This document shows positions 53,646 through 64,000 of a DNA stretch of 64,000 nt, one piece after another. Within the stretch, counting starts at the first letter, position 1. Each line of letters opens with the position of its first letter. The stretch comes from Pseudo-nitzschia pungens (Eukaryota; Bacillariophyta; Bacillariophyceae; Bacillariales; Bacillariaceae): positions 372,001 through 436,000 of the forward strand of contig CM074762.1 of assembly GCA_037355855.1 (NCBI GenBank), written 5' to 3'. A program made the translations under genes and the position numbers. Under the pieces are notes generated by a model. It was not told the origin of the DNA, searched no databases, and saw only the letters and a program-made list of their open reading frames with translations.

Positions 53646-54721
53646 GTCGTGGGTTGTGAATTTGTTGCGTGGACTCGAAACGACGGCGAGAGTGGGATGT
53701 AGAAGTGTACCGTATATCCTTGGTGGTCGTTGTTTGGTCGTGATCGATCACTGCTGTACGTTGTTGAGAGTGCCCTTGACCAGCAGTCTTAGGAAGGAAA
53801 GAATCAATCGGTCAATCAATGTATCGATGTCGTTTTGAGCTTGGTAAGTAATGGTGACGAAAAGGACAAGTGCGTACGTCCCTTTCTTCCATCGGCATTC
53901 AAATACGATTTTGGGAATCCGGTGCTTCCAATTCTGCTTGGCAGTGCCAGAGATGTAGAACGTCTTGTCGGGTATGTAGGTATAGTCTTGCTACGCCAGA
54001 AGCAAATATGTAAGTGAGTGAGCAAGTCAGTCGGAATGTTGTACCGAACCTCGTTCGACGAAACGAACGAAAATAGATGATTTACCGGTAAGGTCTTATG
54101 TCACAGAACAAAAGTAATGCGTCGATCGTTGATCGTTGAGATCTTAGATCTCAATTCTCAACGCCGCGGAATTGGCGATGCCTTCCGACTTCCGAGCTTT
54201 TTTCATTATTTGTCCAAAACAAAAGTGAGGTCCGGAACGTCATTGATCCGGGAATGAATCAATCATCATCTTCATCTCCAGTCATGGGGTAAACCTTATG
54301 CACTGAAGGACAGACAGATAGATGACACAAGTAATTCATTCAGTCATTCTACGAGTAAGGTTAAGGTTTACTCGTATTTGTATGACTTGTGAGGTAAGGT
54401 TAAGGTTACGGCACACAACGGACAAGGCTCGTGCTTGATGTTGGCGATGGGCGATGGCTGATGGGTGATGGGTGATGGCTGGTGGCTGGTGATGCATGGG
54501 GCGATTTGCGGTTGACGGATTGATTGCGATGCCTTCCAAAAACAAAACTCGATGATGCGACATACGACGACTTAGTCCATACCGTTTTCTGTACGGTACC
54601 GGTAACCTTACGGCACCAAGGTACCAAGTTCTCATCACACGCACATCGTCGTCATCACTGGTGGTTTGACAAGTAGTGACACTCATGCTGTTGGGAACAG
54701 CATGAAACTCATCGGTCGACC
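53646..54721. other. Intergenic region with AAGGTTA/TAACCTTAC words
   Basis: About 1.1 kb without a convincing gene. TACCGGTA lies at 54083 and 54597. GTAAGGTTAAGGTT occurs twice near 54355-54410. A (GGCGATGG/GTGATGG)n tract covers about 54440-54495. The last palindrome is 118 nt upstream of the methyltransferase start codon. Confidence 0.5.
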
Positions 54722-56048
54722 ATGCGGAACCTTTTCTTCTTGGTGGTTCCACTAATAGTGGAGCTGTGCCTCGTTGTCTTGACGGAGTCCCTTCTGCAAC
54801 CCGCGCAATTGGGACGGGTGGATTCTGCTGTCCTGTGCCGAGACTCCCAAATACCGGTGCGTCTCCGAGTACGGAACCGACGGATCTGTTTCTCTCCAAG
54901 ACATCACCATCGCCCAGCAGCCACAGCCACAGCCACAGCCACACATACACATACATACACATACACATACAACACAGACAATATATTTGTTCGATTCGAA
55001 GGGGACGAACACGGCGACTCCGACTCGTTCCGCGACGAAGCGAGGAACATCGCAACGACACTGGGCGTGCCCGTCCTCTCGGCCGCCGAGGCAAGCGATC
55101 GCGGCGAAGCGTTCACCCATGCGCTGGTGCTGGTGCCGTACGACTGCGGAACGGAAGAATCCACCTTTGCGCTCGCCATCGAGCCGTTCGAGTCGTCGTC
55201 GTCGTCACGGAAACAGCAGCGATCCGGGCGCAAGCGCCGCAAGCCCAAGTCGTCGTCGTCAGTCGTCGTCGTCGGCCTTTTTCGTCGATCTCTGCCCCCC
55301 TTCCGGCAGCCGGGCCGAAAAGAGGGCGGCCGGTGCCTCGGGAACGTCCGACCTGCTGGTCAAGGCGGTGGGGCCGCGAAAGGGCATCGGGGCACGAGAC
55401 GGAACCGGAGCCGTCGTCTGGGACCTGACGGCGGGGCTGGGCCAGGACTCGCTGGTCCTGGCACGGAACGGGGCCCGCCGCGTCCGCATGGTGGAGCGCC
55501 ACCCGGTCGTTGCCGCCCTGCTCGGGGACGCCCTGCGGAGGCTGGAGTGCATCGCTTTTGAGTCCGCCACTGCGAATGCGAATGCGCCAGAGCCCTCCTC
55601 CGACGATCGCTCGAAACTCGCCGCGTCGCTGCTGGATACCCTCGGTCTGACCATCGGAGACGGCAGGGACGTGCTGCGAGAGCACCGCGACAAAGACAAC
55701 GACAACGATGGTTGCGACGTCGTCTACCTGGACCCCATGTTTCCGCCCCGGCAAAAGTCCTCCGCGGTCAAAAAGGGCATGTCCATCCTGCACGGACTCC
55801 TCGAGACGCACGTGCGCGTTCCCAACAACGACAACGACAACCACGGGGCCGAAACCGCCAGAGAAACCGCGCGGCAAACCGAGGAGCAAGAGTTGCTCGA
55901 GTCGGCCACGAGCGTGGCCCGGCTCCGCGTGGTGGTCAAGCGACCCATCAGGGCTCCGCCGCTGGGAGACGGCAGCAAGAAACCGTCCTACGCGGTCGAG
56001 GGGTCGACCAATCGTTGGGACGTGTACGTGTCCCCGAAACCGGCGTGA
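54722..56048 (+). CDS. RsmJ-type 16S rRNA guanine-N2 methyltransferase, with signal peptide
   Basis: S-adenosylmethionine-dependent enzyme of the bacterial RsmJ (YhiQ) family, which methylates G1516 of 16S rRNA. Family segments: FFVDL, VVWDLTAGLGQDSLVLA (SAM loop), RMVERHPVVAALL, VVYLDPMFPPRQKS (catalytic NPPY-like DPMFP), VVVKRPIRAPPL. The N-terminus (MRNLFFLVVPLIVELCLVVL) is a signal peptide, so the enzyme is probably imported, most likely to act on plastid ribosomes; that is inference. A +1 frame change is needed at about 55260, where a (TCG)n serine tract reads TCGTCAGTCG; dropping one base gives 441 residues. The tract lies in a Ser/Lys insert between ALAIEP and FFVDL, outside the conserved fold. 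Bacterial homologues lack this insert. Confidence 0.85.
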
Positions 56049-56056
56049 ACCGACAG

Positions 56057-56160
56057 AGGAAACGAAACGAAACGAAACGAAACGAAACGAAACGAAACGA
56101 AATGGAGTGGAGTGGAGTGGAGTGGAGTGGAACGAAATGGAACGGTTCCATTCCATTCCA
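56057..56160. repeat. (AACGA)n and (GGAGT)n pentamer tracts in the methyltransferase 3' region
   Basis: GAAAC/AACGA pentamers run from about 56060 to 56100 and then change into (GGAGT)5 at about 56104-56128, followed by GGAACGAAATGG and TTCCATTCCATTCCA, the last partly complementary to the former. They begin about 10 nt after the stop codon. Confidence 0.9.
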
Positions 56161-58111
56161 CTTCATTCCATCCGTGGGGTGATACAGAAGCGGAGGATCA
56201 AATCAACAGTGAAGTTGCAAAGAATCAACAACCGACACGGTTCGACATGGGACGAATTGCAGCAGACACAGATGACAGATGGCACGGCAGCCGACGAGGA
56301 GACATGGATTGCGTAGCACATGCAGTAGTTTTTGCGAAGGCAACAAAACGTACGTGTCGGCTCGTCAACAAACGAACGAACAAACGAACAAACAAAAAAA
56401 ACAAGAACGAAACATGGAGCTCGGACTCTTGAGAATCCTAGAAAACCGATTGATTGATCGTCAATGCATTGCGGTACACCGCACCACACCACACCAACAG
56501 ACCACTTGCCAGAGAGATACCGCAGACCTTCGAGTTGAGTTCCAAAGACGACTGGGTGTTCCGTTCTTTGCGTTGTTCTGCTCATGGTTTTCCACACCGC
56601 AAGTCAATGATCTAAACGTTTCGAATATTATGATACGTAAGGTTACCGTAGTAGTAGTAGTACTACTACTAGTAATGATTACCATGATGTGTACTTGGCA
56701 TTGCAATGAGTTGTCGATGTAACTTACTTCCTTTGTACTGTAACTTACGGTATTCATCCTCATCGGATCCTCCCCTGTCGAGTGTAAATACTAGCACCAG
56801 TAACCTTACCGTAACCTTACCAATACCAATACCAATACCAGTAAGGTTTACCATTCATTGATCCAGGGCCCAGATATCTTTCTTGCCTTGGGCAATCCCT
56901 TCCAGCGATCTCATTGGATGCAATGCAGATGTCGAGTTCGGCGATTGACGCATAAGTCTTGCGAAGTACGAGTATTCTTTCGGATTTCGATTTCCCGTCC
57001 ACGTACGGTACAAGTGCTAGTACGGTAACCTTACAAGAAAGCAACTTGCTTTAACCCTTGTCGTACCGGTAACCTTACAACTACCGATGTTTGGATTTGG
57101 TTCCGTAAATACCGTTTGCGAGGCCATTGCCCAGTCGTACACATCAACTCCCATACCAGTCCAATCCTGCCCACCGGGGTCTCACAAGTCTCGCGCGGAG
57201 GAACAGGAGGCTTAAGGTTTCGCGTAAAACACGAAAGGCGACGTGTCACAACTAGGGCCCAGAATTTCTACAATGAGATGATGGTTCTTTCCTCTATCCC
57301 ATATGGTTACCCTCTGCGGGTACAAGTAGAAGTAAGGTTTTCTTACTTGTACTGGTAATTACTGGTAGGAATGGTTTCCCTCCCGTGTTCCGTCGAACGG
57401 GAACGAAACGAAAAAGTACGGTGTACGAAAAAACTAAGAACCGAGTGATACCTAATTACCGGTAATCGGTGGTGTCGGGCGATGTCGGGCGATGTCGCAA
57501 CCGAAAGAACGCTTTTCGGTTCGAAACTCCGGGAAGCGGGTGGTAGATGGTAAATTAGACGGTAATTAGGAAGTAATTACGATACGAAGTAATTAGTGTA
57601 CGAAGCAGAAGGCAAAAGAAGGTCGCAACTTCCAACAACGACGACACCAAGGAAGGTATCAAACCAACCAATCAATCGATCAATCAATCAAAACACAATC
57701 AAAATCAAAAATACCGCACTAACAATCACAACCACCGAATTCCAACACGACACGAGGCTGTAACATCCCGCAGCAAGAACGTCCTCCTCCTCCTCCTCCC
57801 ATGGTCGACCCCGAGCGAAGCTATACTTCACATAGCATTCCTGTGTTCGAAAGAATGTGCAAACGACCACGACGAGCCTCAACACCAACAGCAGGAGTCA
57901 CCCGAATTTTCCGATAACTTCCTTTTCGATTGGCTTCGCCTCGCCTCGCCTCGCTTCGTTTCATTTTTGTTTCGTTTGGATCGATTTGATTCATTCATTC
58001 ATCCATTCATCGTTCATTGATTGAAAGCATATACCTTTTTGTTCACCGAAAGGCCTTGCACGATAATCCTAGGTTTTCAGTCTGCAATCCCATACCGGTA
58101 GTGTTATCATC
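56161..58111. other. Intergenic region with several TACCGGTA palindromes
   Basis: About 1.95 kb without a recognisable gene. TACCGGTA lies at 57064, 57457 and 58093. GTAACCTTACC and AGTAAGGTTT words cluster at about 56800-56850 and 57320. (AATACC)n is at about 56820-56840 and (ATCA)n at about 57670-57690. Short open frames here have no protein-like composition. Confidence 0.5.
58093..58100. promoter_or_regulatory. TACCGGTA palindrome 11 nt upstream of the bZIP start codon
   Basis: One of at least 11 exact copies in the window, all intergenic. Here it sits between the ATG at 58112 and a pyrimidine-containing leader, close enough to be in the 5' UTR or at the transcription start. Whether a factor binds it is unknown. 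Confidence 0.4.
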
Positions 58112-61100
58112 ATGTCGTACTTTTACAATCTGAATCAACAGGAGCAGCAGCAGCAGCAGCAGCAGCAGCTCACGTCAACATCAACATCAACATCAACATC
58201 AACATCAACATCCACAGTCTCAATCGAATCCGCAGCAAGCAACATCAACAGCAACAATCAACATCAACAATTACAGCAACCGCAACAGCAGCACAAAAAG
58301 CGAGTGGAATGGAAGGATTCGATGAATTCCTCCGGAGAGACCAAGAGTCCCGCATGGGACAGCGAAGCCGGTAAGTAAGGATGTCGCGCCATTATTGTCA
58401 TTAGTATTAGCATTATGTGAAACAGGAAACGAGCTCGTGTTTGCCATGTTGGCATGTTGCCATAGAATGAAAGTTCTTACGAATCAATCGATCGATCTTC
58501 TACGCAACACAACACAACACAACACAAAACAGATCACATGCTCTCCTATTTTCTCGACAGCAACGGGGTTTCGAGTCCCACGCTCGGTCCCTCCAACGCT
58601 TCGATGCATCCGGTGCCCGCGATACCAACCGCAACCGCGAATGCATCCGCATCCGCATCGACAACCGCAACAATTCCGGGGCAGGTATTCGCATTCGTCG
58701 ATGGTCTCCCGGACAAGGCAGACGCACACGCGCGGACAACGACGCGGGCGCACAAGGCGGCGCCGCTCTCGGATCGGATACTCCAGCATCCGTTCCGCAA
58801 CCGCAACCCGTTCCCGATCGTTTCGGCGTCTTCTTCGGCGTCGCCCGGTACTGGTACCAGTCCCGACGACGAAGAATTGGAAGAACTCGACGCGGATTTG
58901 ATACCGATCCCGTCCGCCCACCACTACCCCGCGCTGCGACTGTGTCCCACCCCGGTGATACAACACTACGGCCGTCCTTCTTCCGCGTCGGCGTCTTCCT
59001 CGACCTTGGGGAATGCATCGAAACCGTCGGGATCGTCACCGGTCAAGGTTTTGGGGGGACGCGGCGATCCAACAAACCCGTTTGTACATTATCAACAGCA
59101 ACATCAGCAGCAACATCAGCAGCAACATCAGCAGCAACATCAGCAGCAACATCAGCAGCAACATCAGCAGCATCTCCCGAAACAACAACCGCAACAATAT
59201 CAACCATACAAGAACCAAAACCATCCACAGCAGCCATTGAATCCGTTGCAGGGCATGGCCTACGGTCCGCAATTCGCAGCAGGCGCCGGGACCAACAACA
59301 ACCACATGACCAGCAACACCAACATTAGAAATAGCAATAGCAATAGCAATAGCAATAGCAATAGCAATATCCATAACGGCAACAACAACAACAACAACAA
59401 CAACAACAGCAACAACAACACCCACAACAACAACACCAAGAATTTCGCCTTTCAGAGATACCTCGGCACGAACCAACACGGAGGAATTTCGCCGGTGAGT
59501 CCCTCGCTCGAGTTTGGGAGGGATCACGAGCCACTGCTGCTGCCACCTGGAAGACGAGACGAGGCGGTGGCGCAGAGTGGGACGAGGCAATCGCAGCCGC
59601 AGCCGCAATCGCAGTCTCGGGCCGTGGCACTTTCCGAAAGCTACCACAAACACCTTGCCGAGAACTCGTTTCGAATGGCGACGGGCAACAGCAGCCACAA
59701 CCAAAATCACAACCACAACCAAAATCACAACCACAGCAACAACGCGGCAATGGCGGTACCCACCGCGTCTCAAACAACGACATCCGAAGACATTCTCAGC
59801 GAGGCCGTGGCCGCAACGCAGCAACAATTCGCTCAATCGTCGCTGCCCCCCACCGCAACCGTCAACGCCCCCGCAAATCCGGTTGCCAACGCGAACGCAA
59901 ACGCGAACGCAAACACCAGCGCGCTGGCGCACACGCAAGCAGGCCGGATTCCCTCCGGCGACCGCCGCCGCTTCCGCTTCGGCTCCCGCGGGAACGACCC
60001 TCCATCCGATCCACCCGCTGGCCGCCGCCGCGCTCAACCAGCTCCTCTTTCCGTCCTCGGCCGCCTTTTTGCTCCGAAAAGGCCGAGAGCGCGGCGGAGG
60101 AAACGGAGGAGAAGCGGGCCAAGCGATTGGAGCGGAACCGGGAATCCGCCCGCAAGTCCCGCCGCCGGAAGAAGGAGCGCCTCCGCTTTCTGGAACAAAA
60201 GGTCCACGGCCTGTACGGCAGGGTCGAGGCCGAGCGCCGCCTGCGGATCAACGCCATGAACGACGCTCTGGCGGGCCTGGAGAACCGCCGCCTGCGGTCC
60301 CTGCTGGAAGGCCGAGCGCGAGCGATAGCGCAAACCCGAGAAGGCCTCGCGAACACCGAGATGAGGGAATCCCTCCTGCGGGTTTTGGTGAACGAGCGGG
60401 AGCAGAACGTCCGGAGGGAGGTGGTCGAGTTCCAGTACAACTCGCTGTCCCAGCACCTGCTGGCCCGGTACCAGAAATTCTTGCTGTGGACGATTCTGCA
60501 GGCGGACTCGTATTTCTTGCTGGGAAAGGAGGCCAACGCCAAGAGGATACAGGGCCGAAAGATTTCCGCCGGAAAGATCAGCTCGAAGCAGGTCGGCGAG
60601 GAATTGTGCAAGCAACTCAAGGACGCCCCGGCGTCGGCGTCCGATGCCGGCCGGTTCTGGCCCATGGTGTGCTTCGAGCTCAGCATCAGCGTCGAACAAG
60701 AAGATCGGATTCTCGAAACCCAGAAACGGTGAGTTGCGTTTTGTAGCGGGGGTGGGGGTGGCGGTGGGGACTCTTTTCTTTCTTTTTGGGGTGACGGCTC
60801 GGTGCTTTCCGATCACCGTTGTCGGGTCTGTGTCGTTCCCTGGATGGAATGTTTGAGTGCAGTTCGCGTACGCGTACGCGTACCAGTAGTTCGCCGTCTG
60901 AACCATTTTTCTGTGTCGTTGCCACTGTTCCTCGCAGGCTCCGAGAGGCCGAAGCAGCGCGAACCAAAGGAAACCAGATGCTGGCCGCCACGCGATTGAC
61001 CGCGGGTCTCAAGGAAGCCGTTCTGTACCAGCTGTACCTGGCGTCGTTCCGAGCGAGAAAGACCTATCTCGACATCCTGACACCGGAGCAATCGATTCGC

Positions 61101-61322
61101 TACAAAAATTGGCTCCTCTCCGGGTCCAATCGCGATCGAGCCGAGGCCCTGCTGAGGAAACGAAACCATCGACGCCGCAGCGAGTGGTCGTCGACCGGAA
61201 CGAATCGCGGTCCGCCGTTGCCTTGCGGCATCGGAACGGAGCACGGATCCAACCTCGAAACACTTTGTCGCTCGCTCGAGGAAAGCCTCCGGGTGTCGAA
61301 GATTCTGCCAACCGAATCCTAG
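58112..61322 (+). CDS. bZIP transcription factor with Gln/Asn-rich N-terminus and conserved C-terminal helical domain
   Basis: Three exons inferred: 58112-58370, 58533-60728 and 60938-61322, introns of 162 and 209 nt (GTAAGT...ACAG; GTGAGT...GCAG). The first 660 residues are low complexity: Gln8, (ST)n, six QHQQ units, Asn/Ser runs, (NHNQ)n. The basic region RLERNRESARKSRRRKKERL matches the bZIP signature N-x7-R, followed by FLEQKVHGLYGRVEAERRL as a short zipper. Then comes a helical domain containing YFLLGKEANAKRIQGRKIS and, in exon 3, YLDILTPEQSIRYKNWLLSG and NRDRAEALLRK, a tail I recall from stramenopile bZIPs. Two +1 frame changes (59930-59960 and the T5 at 60066-60070) are needed; joined length is 945 residues. 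A nuclear DNA-binding role is well supported; target genes are unknown. Confidence 0.88.
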
Positions 61323-62176
61323 AAGCAATCTTTTTCGTCGGGGTGCGATGAATCATCCCGTGGGATTGCGGCAAGGTTTTTCGGGGGAAGTCGTCGATAG
61401 CATCGGATAGTCGATTGCATCAATCGATTGGGCTGCCGTTTGGTTTAGAAGAACTGCGGCTTGGACGTGTTATCCTTGTCTCGGATGTTGGGCAGGTGTT
61501 GCATTTCCGATGAACCGAGAGCAGATGATCCTCCACAGAGAGTGCCCGGCAACAAATCCGATCAATGAAACACAACAAAGACCGACTTTCCTTCGATTGA
61601 TCGGGGCTGCAAAACTTGAACGAAAACTCTGCGTTTGATCGGGATGCTTAGAGACAATGCATGTGATGAACGCGCATGTCACTCTCATCACAAGAATCGT
61701 CGGGTGCTTGCGATTATATGATAGATTGCGAGTGTACTGGTACCAGTAATCTCAAATATAAATTATGAATGGATTTTGGAAAGAATCCTTTCGGTTGTGT
61801 TCTAGAGTTTTTTAAAAATTATGCATTACGCTACAACCGCCCCATCTCTATGATACAAAAAAGTTAAATTGCCGCATCTGTTCTGTTCGGTCTGTTCCAT
61901 TTTGTGAACAGAGTTGCACTGCGGCCGCCCCCAATTTAGATTTCGTGTACTTATCTTGTATCGGTTATCGTCCCGCAACGAGTGCGTTTGGCTCTTTGCT
62001 GCAACACGGACACCGTGTTTGTTTGTTCGCCTTTCTTCGAAAGTCTTCGAAAGGAGACAACATCGTTTCTATCACGAAAACCATTTGTGATTGTTGCTTA
62101 TCGATCAATGCGATGCAACCATCTCCATCGCTCCAAAACGAAGCATTGAATTGCTTGCTTTCTGGTACGACCACTG
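61323..62176. other. 3' intergenic region between convergent bZIP and bHLH genes
   Basis: About 850 nt between stop codons, AT-rich in the second half. No gene, RNA or marked repeat seen. Confidence 0.5.
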
Positions 62177-63222
62177 TTAGTGCTGGCCTCCAGGTGGAAT
62201 GTGAGGCACGGGCCGTCCATCGGCACCGATGCCTCCCTGTGCCCTGGCCGCTGCAACGTGCGGGTGGGGCAACCGCACCGCTCCCGATAGATGGTGGGGC
62301 AAACCCTGTTGCGGCTGCCGACCCCCGTAGCCACCCCAGTGGGAAGCGTACGCCGCTGCGTGGTGCGGCGGGGGCATGGAATAGTCGAGGCCGCCCCGAT
62401 GATCGACGCCTGCTCCGTTTCCTATCGTGGCCGATGCCTGCAGGTTGGAGGCAGCCGCCGACGCGTAATAGGGGGAAGCGGCGTTCGAGTGGTGGTACGG
62501 ATTTGGGTACGCCGCACGGGCCACCTGTTGGGGGTCGTCCCCGGAGGGTGCCAGCGTGGGAACCATCACAATCACCTGCACGAAGGAAAGGGAGGAACAC
62601 ACGGAGATGAGATTCTCGAGCCGCAAAACACGACTCGCACGTGTCTGAATGAACCACTGAGATCCGCCCGAGTGCGGTAGAAAAAACGGATCCGAACCAA
62701 TGCAACAACGAAACGGTGAGTAACGATTCGCTGCCAATGCGGTTCACTTACATTGTCGTTTGGCCCCCCGCCGCGTCCCTCCAACGTTGCAATGACGCGC
62801 TTTCGCTCCTCGTTCTCACGGTAGAGGCGCTTCATTATCCTCAGGGCCCTCCCAATGAGATCCAGCCGCGTGATTCCCGCAGAGTCCTCGCCGCCCGCGT
62901 CCGAAGACTTTCGCCTCTTGCCCTTCTTGTCGGAATCGTCCTCGCCGTTCCCGGGTTCAACCTGTATGATAAATGCGGCTAGCTCGTCAAAGGCGTTGGA
63001 AAGATCGCTCCGCCGTTGTTTTTCGCGCCGTCGTTTTCGCTCCGAGCGCTTGTTGCTCTCTAGGTCTCCCTCGGCAGTATTGCTGCTGTCTCCTGGAGTG
63101 GGCGACGTCGGGGGTAGGGCCCCGTGATCGGTGCCACTCGACATAGTAACTATGGGTGCACTTTGACTGCTGTTGGTTCTTGATTTCGCTGCGGATTTCG
63201 TAGATGAATTTCGATCGCTCAT
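62177..63222 (-). CDS. bHLH transcription factor
   Basis: Two exons on the minus strand, 63222-62752 and 62575-62177 (289 residues), with a 176-nt intron (GTAAGT...GTGCAG). The N-terminal 55 residues are Ser/Thr-rich. The basic region and first helix read KRSERKRRREKQRRSDLSNA followed by FDELAAFI. A long acidic/basic loop of about 30 residues (GNGEDDSDKKGKRRKSSDAG) precedes the second helix ITRLDLIGRALRIMKRLYRE with a short leucine-type extension. The C-terminus (VPTLAPSGDDPQQVARAAYP onward) is Pro/Ala/His/Gly-rich and probably an activation region. It would bind E-box-like DNA as a dimer in the nucleus; partners and targets are unknown. The ATG at 63222 is the first in frame. Confidence 0.88.
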
Positions 63223-64000
63223 GAGCGATAGCTCCCTACAAATCCGTTAGAGTGCTTGGAAGATTACTTCGAAGTATTTAGTTGTAACCTTACCTCGTGT
63301 TGTATCGATGATGGCTCAAATTTAAGTCTGTGCTGTGCTTCCTCATGCTCTGCTGAGAAACCAAACGCATCTATTATTGATCGGCGCATCCATTTTGGAG
63401 CGTGTCGAACGCCTGTGTTGCGATTGCAAAAGTCGATAGTAGCATGCTTCTTTTATTGCCTTCCATATTACGAGCTACCGGTAAGGTTAGTCTGATGATC
63501 AAAACATGCATACTTTCTTGTTAGAGCGGGTTCAAGTATTTATTTTTATGCATCTTATTTTTAATTGCTTAAATCTCAACGATGAAAAAATGAATGTTGA
63601 TATCAAACATTCTTGAAGCCTCCTTTTTACTCGGCACGTGTATACTTATGCTTCAGAGTTCTGTTTATTTCATTTGAATCGTCTTCTTCGTGTATGTCCT
63701 GTCTTGCTGATCGCGTTTTTGGCGCATACGCAAGTTCGACGGGTTCACATGATGATATCAATCAGAAAGAGGTTTACGCACCAGTGGAACAAGTCTGTAC
63801 ATTCTTTGGGATTAGATTCATTCTTTCTCGGGTGTGCACGTGCTCCGAATACATTAAGGGCTTCTGTTTGTCAATTAGCAACAAGTGCGTGGAACTGAAA
63901 TGGCACAGGAAGTTCTGAAATATTTCAAAATTTGGCGGATATTTCCTTCCTACCTTCTATTTTGAATACGGGGAAAGAAGTTGAACCTGCTAACGCATCT
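63223..64000. other. Upstream region of the bHLH gene to the window edge
   Basis: About 780 nt, AT-rich. TACCGGTAAGGTTA begins at 63476, about 250 nt upstream of the bHLH start codon. The open frames at 63613-63918 overlap in two frames and show no recognisable domain. Confidence 0.45.

Noticed and set aside
1..64000. tRNA, rRNA and other structured RNA genes
   Set aside because: I saw no convincing tRNA box A/box B pair or rRNA segment while reading, but a covariance-model scan would be needed to exclude small ones.

Overview
This window looks like nuclear DNA from a diatom, probably a pennate one. That is inference from several signs: short GT-AG introns (about 105-280 nt, one of 767 nt), N-terminal presequences ending in the phenylalanine motif used for diatom plastid import, families typical of stramenopiles (bZIP with a conserved C-terminal domain, trypsin with beta-rich tails, gamma-glutamylcyclotransferase-like domain), and long Ser/Gln/Asn/Asp tracts. 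There are no operons. Genes are spaced by 0.2-2 kb and lie on both strands.

Layout. 1-6.2 kb: a partial type II membrane protein (-), a plastid-type guanylate kinase (+) and a RING protein (-). 6.2-8.0 kb: a broken gene, a strong hairpin and simple repeats. 8.0-21.2 kb: secreted trypsin-like protease (+), HAD 5'-nucleotidase-like protein (+), nucleoside diphosphate kinase (-), a CDV3/eIF-like basic protein (+), and a mitochondrial-type protein with three RRM-like segments (+). 22.7-36.9 kb: cohesin subunit Scc3/STAG (+) convergent with a giant TBC/Rab-GAP protein (-). 38.2-47.4 kb: a very unusual fusion of a gamma-glutamylcyclotransferase-like domain to an NB-ARC STAND NTPase and TPR repeats (+), a PA-domain prolyl 4-hydroxylase (-), and a histidine acid phosphatase (+). 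47.4-54.7 kb: gene-poor, full of minisatellites and decayed duplicates, with one doubtful gene. 54.7-64 kb: an RsmJ-type rRNA methyltransferase with a signal peptide (+), a Gln/Asn-rich bZIP factor (+) and a bHLH factor (-).

Three things stand out. First, the GGCT-NB-ARC-TPR fusion has the architecture of an intracellular immune or death receptor with an enzymatic effector domain. Second, ten apparent frame breaks in six otherwise good genes (guanylate kinase, STAG, TBC, acid phosphatase, methyltransferase, bZIP) all go in the same direction (+1) and all sit in low-complexity linkers. This is either a systematic one-base insertion artefact or something biological. Third, the palindrome TACCGGTA occurs at least 11 times, only between genes and often shortly upstream of start codons.

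Exon boundaries were placed by hand from GT/AG sites, reading-frame continuity and family knowledge. No searches were run.
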